A stretch of DNA of 17,562 bases from Helicobacteraceae bacterium. Its GTDB lineage: Bacteria > Campylobacterota > Campylobacteria > Campylobacterales > Helicobacteraceae. The DNA lies in assembly GCA_900770765.1 (NCBI GenBank), contig CAAGLK010000070.1:1-17562 (forward strand), given 5' to 3'. The notes beneath the pieces were generated by a model. It saw only the letters and a program-made list of their open reading frames with translations, was not told the origin of the DNA and did not search any database. This document shows, in pieces, positions 1-7,916 of this stretch (within the stretch, counting starts at the first letter, position 1; the number at the start of each line of letters is the position of its first letter). A program made the position numbers and the translations under genes.

Positions 1-34
1 CTTGTCATATTGAGCGAAGCGAAATATCTAAATG
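1..34 (+). repeat. Left arm of 34-bp inverted repeat
   Basis: This arm reads CTTGTCATATTGAGCGAAGC and onward. Its reverse complement is found at 1431-1464 with a single C/T difference. The pair brackets about 1.4 kb of gene-poor DNA that includes the 5S rRNA. No transposase lies between the arms. The word resembles dispersed palindromic repeats of Helicobacter; the function is unknown. Confidence 0.85.
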
Positions 35-227
35 GAATCTTAAAATTAATATAAAATCTTAGAAGTTAGGATTCTTAGAGTTAAGGTTTAAAACTGCTAA
101 AAATAGCTTTAGGCTGGAATCTTAAGTTAAGAATTAAGTATTCTAAAAGATATTTTAAAGGTTAGGATTCTTGTATTTTAAAGATTTTAAAAATATGGAA
201 TCTTAAATTTAAAGTTAGGATTCCACT

Positions 228-306
228 TTGTCATTGCGAGACTTGAAAAAGTCAAGTTGTGGCAATCTAAGATTTGGATTGCTTCGGCTACGCCTCGCAA
301 TGACAA
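228..306. repeat. GTCATTGCGAG-type palindromic repeat, full copy
   Basis: The outer arms TTGTCATTGCGAG (228-240) and CTCGCAATGACAA (294-306) are perfect 13-bp inverted repeats. Inside are two smaller hairpins, one of ACTTGA/TCAAGT (241-257) and one of GCAATC/GATTGC, so the unit can fold as a three-way junction. Related copies lie at 1543-1610 and, as a half copy, from 10813. It is probably a non-autonomous REP/MITE-like repeat. Confidence 0.75.
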
Positions 307-416
307 ATATGGGGTTCGTTATTGTGAGAGTTTTAAAAACTTCTAAAGTTAAAATTAAAAAAAAGATTCTAAGAGATTTTAAAAAACTTAAATAAAAAAT
401 AAAACTATTTACATTG

Positions 417-537
417 TCATCTCGTGCTTATAGAGAAGGGGTTCCACCTAGCGCCATTTCGAACCTAGAAGTTAAGCCCTTCTTCGCTGATGATACTGCA
501 GCTTTCAGTTGTGGTAAAGTAGGACGGCGCGGGATGA
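417..537 (+). rRNA. rrf: 5S ribosomal RNA
   Basis: The sequence contains the typical 5S core: CCATTTCGAAC, then AGAAGTTAAGCCC, then GCTGATGATACTGC and a purine-rich 3' part. The ends pair as helix I: TCATCTCGTGC (417-427) with GCGCGGGATGA (527-537), with G-U wobbles. The length is close to 120 nt. No 23S or 16S gene lies within 400 bp upstream, so this 5S is separated from the large rRNA genes or stands at the far end of a 23S-5S unit beginning outside the window. Exact ends are inferred from helix I and could be off by a few bases. Confidence 0.88.
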
Positions 538-1430
538 GAGTGTAAATGTAAAAGATAATTGGTTTTACTGCAAACTTCATAAATACTTCAAGTTAATTTT
601 TTTAGTTTTTAGTTTTTAATTTATATAAAAATTTCTTTTGGATTCTTGTTTTAATTAAATGTGGAATCTTAAAATAAAAGATAAAAAGATAAATCGTTTA
701 GGCTGCTATGACTAGCTTATTATTTAATCTTTATTTTCACTTTTAAAGTTTATGTGTGCTTGTGGAATTGTTTTTTAAGTGTTAGGATTCTTAGTGGATT
801 TAAAAGGCTTAAATGGAATCTTAGTTAAGTAAGTTATTAAAGTGGTTGATATTTTAAAATAGAGTGGAGTTTTAAAATTAAAGTTAAGATTAGGGAGTTT
901 AAAGAGAATTTTAAAAGATTGATTGGAATCTTTCAAAGTTTAGAGTCTTTGGGTTTTAAATAAATAAATAAAGTTAAGATGGTGTTTGATATTGGTTTTA
1001 TTAGGATTCTTTGATATTGTTAGGGTTTAAAATTTTAGTAGTAATTTTAAATAGAATTTTAAAGGTTAGGATTTTTAAATAATTGGATTCTTGTTTTTTA
1101 ATTAAATGTGGAATCGTAAATTTAAGCGTTAGGTTTTTTTAAGATTTTAAAAACCCTAAATGGAATCTTAAAATTGAAGTTAAGCGTTTTTGTTTTAAAG
1201 AGTATGTTTTAAAGTTAGGATTCTAAATAAGTTTAAAATGTGGAATCGCAAAATAAACTTTGATAAATTTTTAGATTCTACCGCTTTAAAATCTAAAAAG
1301 TAAAATCTTTAATTTTATAAAAACCGCCTTGCATTTGATTATTAAAGCTAATCTTTAAGATTCCAGCTTAAAGATATTTTTAATGGTTTTAAGCCTTAAT
1401 TCTAAGAATCTATATTAATTTTTAAGGGTT

Positions 1431-1464
1431 CATTTAGATATTTCGTTTCGCTCAATATGACAAG
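1431..1464 (-). repeat. Right arm of 34-bp inverted repeat
   Basis: Reverse complement of positions 1-34 with one mismatch (TTTCGTTTCG here against TTTCGCTTCG expected). It lies immediately after AT-rich non-coding DNA and ends in TATGACAAG. Such a long near-perfect match over 1.4 kb in otherwise decayed sequence suggests recent duplication or a mobile non-coding repeat family. Confidence 0.85.
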
Positions 1465-1542
1465 CAGTTTGCTATTTAATATTAAGCTCTTAGATTGCCA
1501 CAAGTTTTTTAGGAATATCTTGCAATGATGAGCCCTATATTT

Positions 1543-1610
1543 GTCATTGCGAGGCGTAGCCGAAGCAATCTAATTTTAGATTGCCACGATAACGAATCAC
1601 TCGCAATGAC
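1543..1610. repeat. GTCATTGCGAG-type palindromic repeat, second copy
   Basis: The outer arms GTCATTGCGAG (1543-1553) and CTCGCAATGAC (1600-1610) are perfect 11-bp inverted repeats around an inner hairpin GCAATCTA/TAGATTGC. The left half (GGCGTAGCCGAAGCAATC) matches the right half of the copy at 228-306 in inverted orientation. A degenerate piece of the same family appears just before it, around 1490-1530. Confidence 0.7.
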
Positions 1611-1906
1611 GCAGTAGAGTAGCGAAGTGTCTGCTATCTGCAATATGGATTGCCATTAGTTTTTTACGCTTTGTAATTCCATATTTTTTACTTTGTTATT
1701 GAGAGAGATTTTTAAGGAAAGTTGTGGCAGTCTAAGGCTTTAATGTGGAATTGCAGATTAAAACTTTATAGATTCTATGAGTGTTGTAAGCTATTTGCTT
1801 GGTTGAAAAATCTTTTTTAATCACATTTTATTAAAGTTTGGGATTCTTATTTTAATTTGGAAATTAGACAATATTAAAAGGTAAAGTTAAACTATAAAAC
1901 TATGCT

Positions 1907-1928
1907 AGAATCCCAACTTTGGGATTCT
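1907..1928 (-). terminator. Hairpin downstream of the small exported protein gene
   Basis: AGAATCCCA (1907-1915) pairs perfectly with TGGGATTCT (1920-1928) across a 4-base loop, a few bases beyond the stop codon of the minus-strand gene. The tail is only moderately T-rich. The stem is built from the GAATCC word that is frequent in this genome. Confidence 0.6.
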
Positions 1929-1932
1929 TAAC

Positions 1933-2175
1933 TTACTTTTTCGCTTCGTTTTTTGCATTTTCTAGGCTATCGCTGGCAATTTCCTTTGTGGAATCTATAG
2001 CTTGGTCTTTTGCTTCTTTTGTGATTTGCTCTCCACTTTTACCAGATAAAAAACCAGAAATTGCATTAAAACCTATATCTAGCGCTTTATTTGTGGCTTT
2101 ATCCGCTACGCTTTTTTCTTCTGCAAAACTAAAGACGCTAGTAATAATTGCTAAAGCTAAAAGACATTTTTTCAT
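1933..2175 (-). CDS. Small exported protein of unknown function
   Basis: An 80-residue protein. The first 18 or so residues are a typical signal peptide: Met-Lys-Lys, a hydrophobic core (LLALAIITSVFSFA), and a plausible cleavage at SFA/EE. The mature part is about 60 residues, rich in Lys, Glu, Ala and Asp, and looks helical, with a small glycine/serine patch (ISGFLSGKSGE). No enzymatic motif is visible. The start is well supported by AAAGGAG eight or so bases upstream of the ATG. A TATAAT preceded by a TA dinucleotide run lies further upstream. It probably acts in the periplasm, but I do not recognise a family. An opposite-strand frame over the same bases lacks these signals and is taken as a shadow. 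Confidence 0.75.
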   Translation of the reverse strand: MKKCLLALAIITSVFSFAEEKSVADKATNKALDIGFNAISGFLSGKSGEQITKEAKDQAIDSTKEIASDSLENAKNEAKK

Positions 2176-2203
2176 TGTTACTCCTTTTATTTAAAATGCA
2201 AAA

Positions 2204-2228
2204 GGGATTATATATATATATATATATT
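2204..2228 (-). promoter_or_regulatory. TATAAT box with adjoining TA dinucleotide tract
   Basis: On the minus strand a run of about nine TA units leads directly into TATAATCCC, upstream of the small exported protein gene. TATAAT is a consensus sigma-70 -10 box. Slippage of the TA run would change the distance between the -10 box and anything upstream, so expression could be phase-variable. This regulation is inferred. Confidence 0.5.
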
Positions 2229-2440
2229 GATACTTAAAAAGAATTTCTAAGTAGAATTTTTAAGATTAAATTAAAATAAGCGTTTATGGTAGAAAAAGTT
2301 TTTTGCTAGTGTTTGTGAGTAATTTTGTGGCAAAATGTGGAATCGTAAATATGCTTTACATAGTGCTTTTTGTTGTGAGTGAAAATAAAGTAAAAAATTC
2401 AATTTATTTTATAAGCGCAACTTGTTTTTATAAAAGCCTT

Positions 2441-4249
2441 TTACCCATTTGCATTATGATTAAACTCCACTACGATTTCTTTTAGTTTTTTGATTATTTG
2501 TGTGGAATCTTTAGCCGCTATTAATTCTAAAATATCATTATTTAGCTTGTTTATGTCGTATTTTGTAGGGTGGGCTACTTGAATTGATGGATATTTTGTT
2601 TTTCCCTCGCTTTCTCCTATTAAAAGCTCTTCATATAGCTTTTCGCCAGGTCTAAGACCGCTAAAGATAATTGGAATCTCTTCTTTTCCATAAAGTCTTA
2701 GCATATTTTTTGCTAAATCTACAATTTTAACAGGCTCTCCCATATCTAAAATAAAAATCTCCCCACCCTTAGCGATAGCGCCCGCTTGCAAAACTAGCTG
2801 ACAAGCCTCAGGGATTAGCATAAAATAGCGTGTAATGTCTGGATGCGTAACCGTAATTGGTCCGCCCCTTAGAATCTGTTCTTTAAACTTTGGCACCACA
2901 GAGCCGCTACTGCCTAGCACATTGCCAAAACGCACGGCGACAATCTCGCTTTGCTTAGAATCCACATTTTGTGCATATAACTCTACGATTCGCTTTGTCG
3001 CACCCATTACATTTGTAGGTCTTACCGCCTTGTCTGTGGATATTATTACGATTTTAGCCACGCTTGCTTTTATCGCACAATCAATTACAATTTTACTGCC
3101 TAGAATATTATTTTCTATTGCGCTTTTTTGATTATATTCACATAGCGGCACATGTTTATAAGCTGCGGCATGAACTACTATTTCTGGCCTCTCAACTTGT
3201 ATTATTTCTAAAAGCCGCTCTTTTTCTAAGATATTTAATAAACAAGGTCTAATTAAGTTAGAATCCTTAGGAATCTTTTGTGTTATTTCTTCTAAAATCG
3301 CATATAAATTAAACTCGCTATGCTCTACTAAAATAAGCCTTTTAGCCTTGAAATTAACGCACTGCCGCACTATTTCGCTTCCAATGCTTCCACCAGCGCC
3401 TGTTATTAAAATCGTCTTATCTTTTAAAAATGCACTAATTGCCTCTTTGTCTAAATCTTTGCTAGGACGGCTTAATAAATCATAAATAGAAATATCTTTT
3501 AAGCCTTCTTCTTGCCCATCTTTTAGCATAGTGGCGATTTTTATCTCTTCTATCCCTACTTTTTTAAGCGTGTTAAAAATATTTTGCAGCGGCGGTTTAG
3601 CAAAATCGCGCGTTAGAATCGCACTTTTAATTTTATGTTTAAGCTTTAACTCGTTTAAGGATTCCAAGCTATATACTTTAAGATTTGAAATATAATTGCC
3701 AATTTCTTTTGTGTCGTTTGAAATAATAGCGAGTGGATAAAATGGAATCTCATTATTTAAAGCCGCCTTTATAAGCGTAGGGGTTTGTGTATTTGCGCCA
3801 AAGATTAAAGTGGGCTTTGGCGAAACTTTCGGCGCGTTTTCTAAATAAATACGCTTTGCGATTCTAATAGCTCCTATTAAAATGCTAGAAATTACAAAGT
3901 CAATTATAATCACGCTTAAAGGAAATTCGCTAAAGATTCCAGCTAAAAGCAAGATTATAAGAATCCCATAGCTTAAAATATGTGCATAAACAATTTTAAG
4001 AGCTTCTAATAATCCAAAAAATCTCCACGGCACAAGATAAATTTTAAAAACTGCTAAAGCTAGAATCTTAGCCGCTATTAAAACACAAAATACGCTAATC
4101 GTGTTAGCGTTAAACTCAAGCGGCACTTGAAAACTAAAGCGTAAATTAAAAGATAAAATAAGCGTAAAATAAGAAATTAATAAATCTACACATAAAAAAA
4201 ATAAGATTCGCTTTTTATTGCTAGGGCGAAAAAGGCGTGATTTTAGCAA
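2441..4249 (-). CDS. pglF: UDP-N-acetylglucosamine 4,6-dehydratase (bacillosamine pathway)
   Basis: A 602-residue membrane-anchored dehydratase that converts UDP-GlcNAc to the 4-keto-6-deoxy sugar, the first step to UDP-di-N-acetylbacillosamine for N-linked protein glycosylation. Residues 1-130 hold about four membrane segments. A linker domain follows (CoA-binding-like, about 145-260). The C-terminal half is an extended SDR domain: GAGGSIGS at 284-291 binds NAD, and STDK at 404-407 gives Asp406 and Lys407. The residue usually Tyr in YxxxK is Met415 (MGATK), a hallmark of the retaining PglF class rather than the inverting PseB/FlaA1 class, which has Tyr. Length fits the C. jejuni protein (about 590). 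The start abuts the stop of pglE directly, so translation is probably coupled. The order D-E-F matches Campylobacter. Confidence 0.95.
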   Translation of the reverse strand: MLKSRLFRPSNKKRILFFLCVDLLISYFTLILSFNLRFSFQVPLEFNANTISVFCVLIAAKILALAVFKIYLVPWRFFGLLEALKIVYAHILSYGILIILLLAGIFSEFPLSVIIIDFVISSILIGAIRIAKRIYLENAPKVSPKPTLIFGANTQTPTLIKAALNNEIPFYPLAIISNDTKEIGNYISNLKVYSLESLNELKLKHKIKSAILTRDFAKPPLQNIFNTLKKVGIEEIKIATMLKDGQEEGLKDISIYDLLSRPSKDLDKEAISAFLKDKTILITGAGGSIGSEIVRQCVNFKAKRLILVEHSEFNLYAILEEITQKIPKDSNLIRPCLLNILEKERLLEIIQVERPEIVVHAAAYKHVPLCEYNQKSAIENNILGSKIVIDCAIKASVAKIVIISTDKAVRPTNVMGATKRIVELYAQNVDSKQSEIVAVRFGNVLGSSGSVVPKFKEQILRGGPITVTHPDITRYFMLIPEACQLVLQAGAIAKGGEIFILDMGEPVKIVDLAKNMLRLYGKEEIPIIFSGLRPGEKLYEELLIGESEGKTKYPSIQVAHPTKYDINKLNNDILELIAAKDSTQIIKKLKEIVVEFNHNANG

Positions 4250-5365
4250 TTAAAAGCCTTTTGTGAAATCTCTTATAATTTCTGCGATTTGTGCTATTTG
4301 CTCTTTTGTCAATGCGCCACCGCTTGGGAGGCAGATTCCGCTTTTAAATAGTGTCTCGCTTACTCCATCGCTAAAACTTAAAGAATCTTTAAAGAGTGGT
4401 TGCAAGTGCATAGGCTTCCATAAAGGCCGTGCCTCTATGCCTTCTTTTGCTAGAGTTTCTACTAATTTTAGCGGTGGAATTTTAGGATTTAAAAAACGCA
4501 GAGTGGTAAGCCATCTATTCCCTCTAGAATCTTTAAGCTCTGGCATAAATTCCACTTCTAAATCGCTTAAGGATTCCACATAAGCGTTAAAAATTTCCCT
4601 TCTTTTTGCCACTTTTGCTTCAATTTGCTCTAGCTGGCCCACGCCAATTGCCGCACAAACATTACTTAAGCGATAGTTGTAGCCATATTCTTTATGCTCA
4701 TAATAAGGTAAGTTTTCTCTAGCTTGTGTGGAGTAGAATCTCGCTTTTTCTATTTTTTCTATATCTTTGCCTAAAAGCATTCCGCCGCCGCTTGTGGTAA
4801 TGATTTTATTACCATTAAAAGATAGAATCCCAAAGTTGCCAAAGGTCCCCGTGTGTTTGCCTTTATAAAATGCTCCTAAGGATTCTGCGGCATCTTCAAT
4901 TAATATAATATTATGCGTTTTACAAATTTCTACAATCTCGCTTAAATTCGCACATTGCCCATATAAATGTGTTAGAATCAACGCCTTAGGCTTTTTAGGT
5001 AGTTTTAAAATCGCTTTTTCTAAAAGTTTAGCGCTAAGATTCCATGAAGTAAAATCGCTATCAATAAACACAGGAATCGCATTTTGATATAAAATCGCAT
5101 CAATTGAGCCTATAAAAGTAAAGCTACTAGCTAGCACAAAATCACCGCTTTTAATGCCACTTACTCGCAATGCTAAATGCAGTGCAGCCGTGCCAGAGTT
5201 TAGCGCTAAGGCGGCGTTTGCCCCTGTGTAGCTTAAAATATCTTTTTCAAATCTATTTACAAACTCGCCAAGTGGGGCGATATAATTACTTTTAAACACT
5301 TCATCTATATATTTTTGCTCAACGCCACTCATTTCTGGCGGCGATAAAAAGATTTTAAAAGCCAT
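4250..5365 (-). CDS. pglE: UDP-4-amino sugar aminotransferase (bacillosamine pathway)
   Basis: A 371-residue PLP-dependent aminotransferase of the DegT/DnrJ/EryC1 family. It transfers an amino group from glutamate to C4 of the keto sugar made by PglF. Visible motifs: SGTAALHLAL (57-66) in the cofactor-phosphate loop, the PLP ring-binding Asp158 in IEDAAES, and the Schiff-base Lys187 in SFNGNKIITTSGGGM. Length agrees with the C. jejuni enzyme (386). It starts 1 bp after the pglD stop and ends immediately before pglF, so the three genes form one transcript. The neighbours make PglE far more likely than a generic sugar aminotransferase such as WecE or PseC. Confidence 0.95.
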   Translation of the reverse strand: MAFKIFLSPPEMSGVEQKYIDEVFKSNYIAPLGEFVNRFEKDILSYTGANAALALNSGTAALHLALRVSGIKSGDFVLASSFTFIGSIDAILYQNAIPVFIDSDFTSWNLSAKLLEKAILKLPKKPKALILTHLYGQCANLSEIVEICKTHNIILIEDAAESLGAFYKGKHTGTFGNFGILSFNGNKIITTSGGGMLLGKDIEKIEKARFYSTQARENLPYYEHKEYGYNYRLSNVCAAIGVGQLEQIEAKVAKRREIFNAYVESLSDLEVEFMPELKDSRGNRWLTTLRFLNPKIPPLKLVETLAKEGIEARPLWKPMHLQPLFKDSLSFSDGVSETLFKSGICLPSGGALTKEQIAQIAEIIRDFTKGF

Positions 5366-5366
5366 T

Positions 5367-6002
5367 TTATGCCTCTTGCTGTGTTAATTCTCTTTTTGCT
5401 GGGTTTCCTACGACTTTTTTATTATTATCTATAGAATCTATTACAACGCTTCCAGCGCCAATAAGGCAAGAATTCCCAACGCTTTTACCCTCTATTACAA
5501 CGCTTCTAGCGCCAATTAGCGTATTTTTCCCAATTTTTACGCCACCGCATAGCACAGCACCTGGCGCTATGTGTGAAAACGCGCCGACTTTACAATCATG
5601 CTCTATAATGCTACCTGTATTAATAATCGCCCCATCGCCGATTTTTGCATCTGCACCGATACTTGCATTTGCTAAGACTACCACACCTTTTCCTATAGTG
5701 GCGGATTTTGCCACACAAGCACTAGGGTGGATAATCGTAGGTAGTTCAAATTCTAATTGTGTTAATTGCTTATGAATCTCTTCGCGCTTTTTATTATCGC
5801 CTATGGCTATGATTATTTTATAATTTTTGTGTGCGTTAATATTTGTCTTTAAAAACAGCTTTAGCGTAGTCGCCTTTTTATCAAATAGTTTAGTTGTTTT
5901 TGCATCATCAATTACAGCACTAAAGTCTAAATGCGCTGCCTTTAGAGTCTCTACTATAACCTTGCCGTGTCCGCCTGCCCCATAAATTACAAATGATTTC
6001 AT
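5367..6002 (-). CDS. pglD: UDP-4-amino sugar N-acetyltransferase (bacillosamine pathway)
   Basis: A 211-residue acetyltransferase that uses acetyl-CoA to acetylate the C4 amine and completes UDP-di-N-acetylbacillosamine. The N-terminal part is a small Rossmann-like UDP-sugar binding domain beginning IYGAGGHGKV (6-15). From about residue 90 it is a left-handed parallel beta helix of hexapeptide repeats (IGKGVV, IGADAK, IGDGAI, VKIGKN). His135 within IIEHDCKVG corresponds to the catalytic histidine of this family, followed by the acetyl-CoA-binding HIAPGA segment. It is the first gene of the operon; a divergent AT-rich promoter region of about 100 bp separates it from bioA. The gene for the next step (PglC) is not in the window. 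Confidence 0.94.
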   Translation of the reverse strand: MKSFVIYGAGGHGKVIVETLKAAHLDFSAVIDDAKTTKLFDKKATTLKLFLKTNINAHKNYKIIIAIGDNKKREEIHKQLTQLEFELPTIIHPSACVAKSATIGKGVVVLANASIGADAKIGDGAIINTGSIIEHDCKVGAFSHIAPGAVLCGGVKIGKNTLIGARSVVIEGKSVGNSCLIGAGSVVIDSIDNNKKVVGNPAKRELTQQEA

Positions 6003-6105
6003 AAATTTCCCAGCTTCTTTGTTTAAAAGTTAAAATTTTATCTTAAAATATTTAATATTTTAATTGTAAAATTGTAAAAATTTTATAAAAATAAGGTTAT
6101 TTCAA
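6003..6105. promoter_or_regulatory. Divergent promoter region of pglD and bioA
   Basis: About 100 bp of almost pure A/T between two divergent genes. It must contain both promoters. TATAAAAAT near 6083-6091 could be a -10 box for bioA, but no single box stands out, as is common in this AT-rich group. bioA has a weak AAGG site nine bases before its ATG. Confidence 0.4.
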
Positions 6106-7392
6106 ATGGATTTTAATAAATTAAAAAATTTAGATTTATCTTGTATCTGGCATCCTTGCACACAAATGTATGACCACAAAGAGCAGATTCCACTTATCCC
6201 TATTAAAAGCGCAAAAGGCGTGTATTTATACGACTTTAATGGTAATAAATATTTAGACTGCGTCTCTAGCTGGTGGGTAAATCTCTTTGGTCATTGTAAT
6301 CCTTATATTAATCAAAAGTTAAAAGAGCAGTTGGAATCTTTAGAGCATATTATTTTTGCTGGTTTTACACACGAGCCTATTGTAAGGCTTTCACAGCGGC
6401 TTTTAGGACTTTTGGATTCTAGCTTTAGCCGCTGTTTTTATGCCGATAATGGCTCAAGTGCGATTGAAGTAGCGCTTAAAATGGCTTTTCACGCAAGCGC
6501 TTTAAAAGGTGAAAGAAAGAGTAAATTCATTTGCTTAGAAAATGCTTATCACGGCGAGACGCTAGGGGCGTTAAGCGTAGGAGATGTTGGAATCTATACA
6601 GAAATTTATAAGCCACTTTTATTGGAATCTTTAAAGATAAAATCGCCTTGTGGAGATAATTTTTTAGAATCTTTAGCGGCTTTAGAAGAAGTTTTAGAAA
6701 AAAATAGAGGCGAAGTTGCCGCTTTTATTTTAGAGCCTTTAGTGCAATGTGCTGGAAATATGAATATGTATAGTGCTAAGTTTGTAAAAGAAGCTACTAT
6801 TTTAGCTAAAAAATATGGCGTTTATGTAATTTTTGATGAAATTGCGGTGGGATTTGGCAGAGTGGGAAGTATGTTTGCGTATGAAAAATGCGGAGTTGTG
6901 CCTGATTTTCTTTGCCTTAGTAAAGGAATAAGTGGTGGGTATTTACCGCTATCTGTGGTGATAACAAAAGAGGAGGTTTATAATTTATTTTATGCGCCAC
7001 ATTATGAAAATAAGGCGTTTTTACACTCGCACTCTTACACTGGGAACGCCTTAGCTTGTGCTTGTGCTAATGCGGTTTTGGATATTTTTGAAAATGATGG
7101 AATCCTGGCGGCTAATAAAGAAAAATCTAGCTTTATTTGGAATCTTTGGCAGAGTTTAGGTGAGTTTAGCTTTGTTAAAAACTTGCGGCATTGCGGAATG
7201 ATTTTTGCTTTTGATTTAGATGGATTTGAAAGGCAAAGAAAAGGCTTAGAGGTGTTTAAAAGCGGCTTAGAAAAGGGGCTTTTACTTAGACCTTTAGGAA
7301 ATACAATTTATCTAATGCCGCCTTATGTTATCACAAAAGATGAGATTTGCTATATAGTGGAATCCTTAAGGGAGATTTTAAAGAAATTTTAG
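6106..7392 (+). CDS. bioA: Adenosylmethionine-8-amino-7-oxononanoate aminotransferase
   Basis: A 428-residue class III PLP aminotransferase. It converts 8-amino-7-oxononanoate (KAPA) to diaminopelargonate with S-adenosylmethionine as amino donor, in biotin synthesis. Family signatures seen: the N-terminal IWHPCTQM (14-21), SSWWVN (54-59), the PLP phosphate loop NGSSAIEVALKM (115-126), AYHGETLG (147-154), FDEIAVGFGR (243-252) with Asp244 against the PLP ring nitrogen, and the Schiff-base lysine Lys273 in LSKGISGG. HSHSYTGNALACA (308-320) is the usual C-terminal signature. The length is normal. No other biotin gene is adjacent; downstream, after 8 bp, comes an unrelated small gene that probably shares the transcript. 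Confidence 0.95.
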   Translation: MDFNKLKNLDLSCIWHPCTQMYDHKEQIPLIPIKSAKGVYLYDFNGNKYLDCVSSWWVNLFGHCNPYINQKLKEQLESLEHIIFAGFTHEPIVRLSQRLLGLLDSSFSRCFYADNGSSAIEVALKMAFHASALKGERKSKFICLENAYHGETLGALSVGDVGIYTEIYKPLLLESLKIKSPCGDNFLESLAALEEVLEKNRGEVAAFILEPLVQCAGNMNMYSAKFVKEATILAKKYGVYVIFDEIAVGFGRVGSMFAYEKCGVVPDFLCLSKGISGGYLPLSVVITKEEVYNLFYAPHYENKAFLHSHSYTGNALACACANAVLDIFENDGILAANKEKSSFIWNLWQSLGEFSFVKNLRHCGMIFAFDLDGFERQRKGLEVFKSGLEKGLLLRPLGNTIYLMPPYVITKDEICYIVESLREILKKF

Positions 7393-7400
7393 GAGATAAA

Positions 7401-7832
7401 ATGGCTTTTAAAATTAATACAGATATTTTTAAACCAGCACAAAGCACAATCACAAAGCAAGATTCTAGCAAAAAGGAATCCACAAGCACACAAGCACAGC
7501 CCACGCCGCAATCCACAACACAGAATCTAAATATTAAAAAACACCCTAGCTATAATTTATTAGATAAATATACAAATCAAGCCTCTTTTTTAAATGGGCT
7601 AAGTGGAATCTCTAATGCGACAAATAATAAGGATTCTATCGCAGAGGAATTTTTATTACAATTTTTGCAAGGGCAAAATAACGCTTTAGATAATTTAGGC
7701 GAATTATCAAAATTACAGCTTGATAGCTTAGAATTTAAAGAGTTAGAGAATTTTATAAAAGAAAAATTGCAAGAAAATAGCGGAGATGATTTTTTAAGCA
7801 TACTTTTAACGCGTATTCAAAATGGATTTTAA
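7401..7832 (+). CDS. Hypothetical protein, Ser/Thr/Gln-rich N-terminus
   Basis: A 143-residue protein I do not recognise. The start at 7401 is preferred over an in-frame upstream ATG inside bioA, because AGGAG lies just before it and the upstream part would overlap bioA. The first 45 residues are polar and low-complexity (Ser, Thr, Gln, Lys and Pro), probably disordered. From about residue 50 it looks alpha-helical with many Leu, Asn and Glu. There is no signal peptide, membrane span or cysteine motif. It follows bioA after 8 bp and ends at a shared hairpin terminator facing yceI. The function is unknown. Confidence 0.7.
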   Translation: MAFKINTDIFKPAQSTITKQDSSKKESTSTQAQPTPQSTTQNLNIKKHPSYNLLDKYTNQASFLNGLSGISNATNNKDSIAEEFLLQFLQGQNNALDNLGELSKLQLDSLEFKELENFIKEKLQENSGDDFLSILLTRIQNGF

Positions 7833-7850
7833 AAATAATAAGTTAAAAAT

Positions 7851-7877
7851 AAAGTTAGGAGTTGGAATCCTAACTTT
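7851..7877. terminator. Bidirectional hairpin between convergent genes
   Basis: AAAGTTAGGA (7851-7860) pairs perfectly with TCCTAACTTT (7868-7877) over a 7-base loop. It sits between the convergent plus-strand hypothetical gene (ending 7832) and minus-strand yceI (ending 7917). With A/T on both flanks it could terminate both. The loop and 3' arm together contain GGAATCC. Confidence 0.75.
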
Positions 7878-7916
7878 ACAAAATACTTCAAAAAGGAGAA
7901 TTAGTTTAGCAGTGTG

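Larger units (their letters stand above)
538..1906. other. Gene-free AT-rich stretch full of short repeated words
   Basis: I see no convincing gene here. The sequence is dominated by alternating variants of GGAATCTTA and TTAGGATTC (for example near 662, 786, 814, 922, 1002, 1111, 1158, 1216 and 1239), with TTTTAAAG-like filler. The same words occur in 1-416. Spacing is irregular, so this is not a CRISPR or a clean tandem array. It may be decayed repeat DNA. It also contains the right arm of the 34-bp inverted repeat and one palindromic repeat copy. Confidence 0.6.

Noticed and set aside
1..1906. CRISPR array or tandem repeat made of GGAATC/GATTC words
   Set aside because: The words are only 8-10 bp, occur in both orientations with irregular spacing, and are equally frequent inside host genes.
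1919..2194. Plus-strand frame over the small exported protein gene
   Set aside because: It is antisense to a gene with clear ribosome site, signal peptide and terminator, and has no such signals of its own.
2303..2485. 60-codon plus-strand frame between the small exported gene and pglF
   Set aside because: No ribosome site, overlaps the end of pglF in antisense, composition not coding-like.
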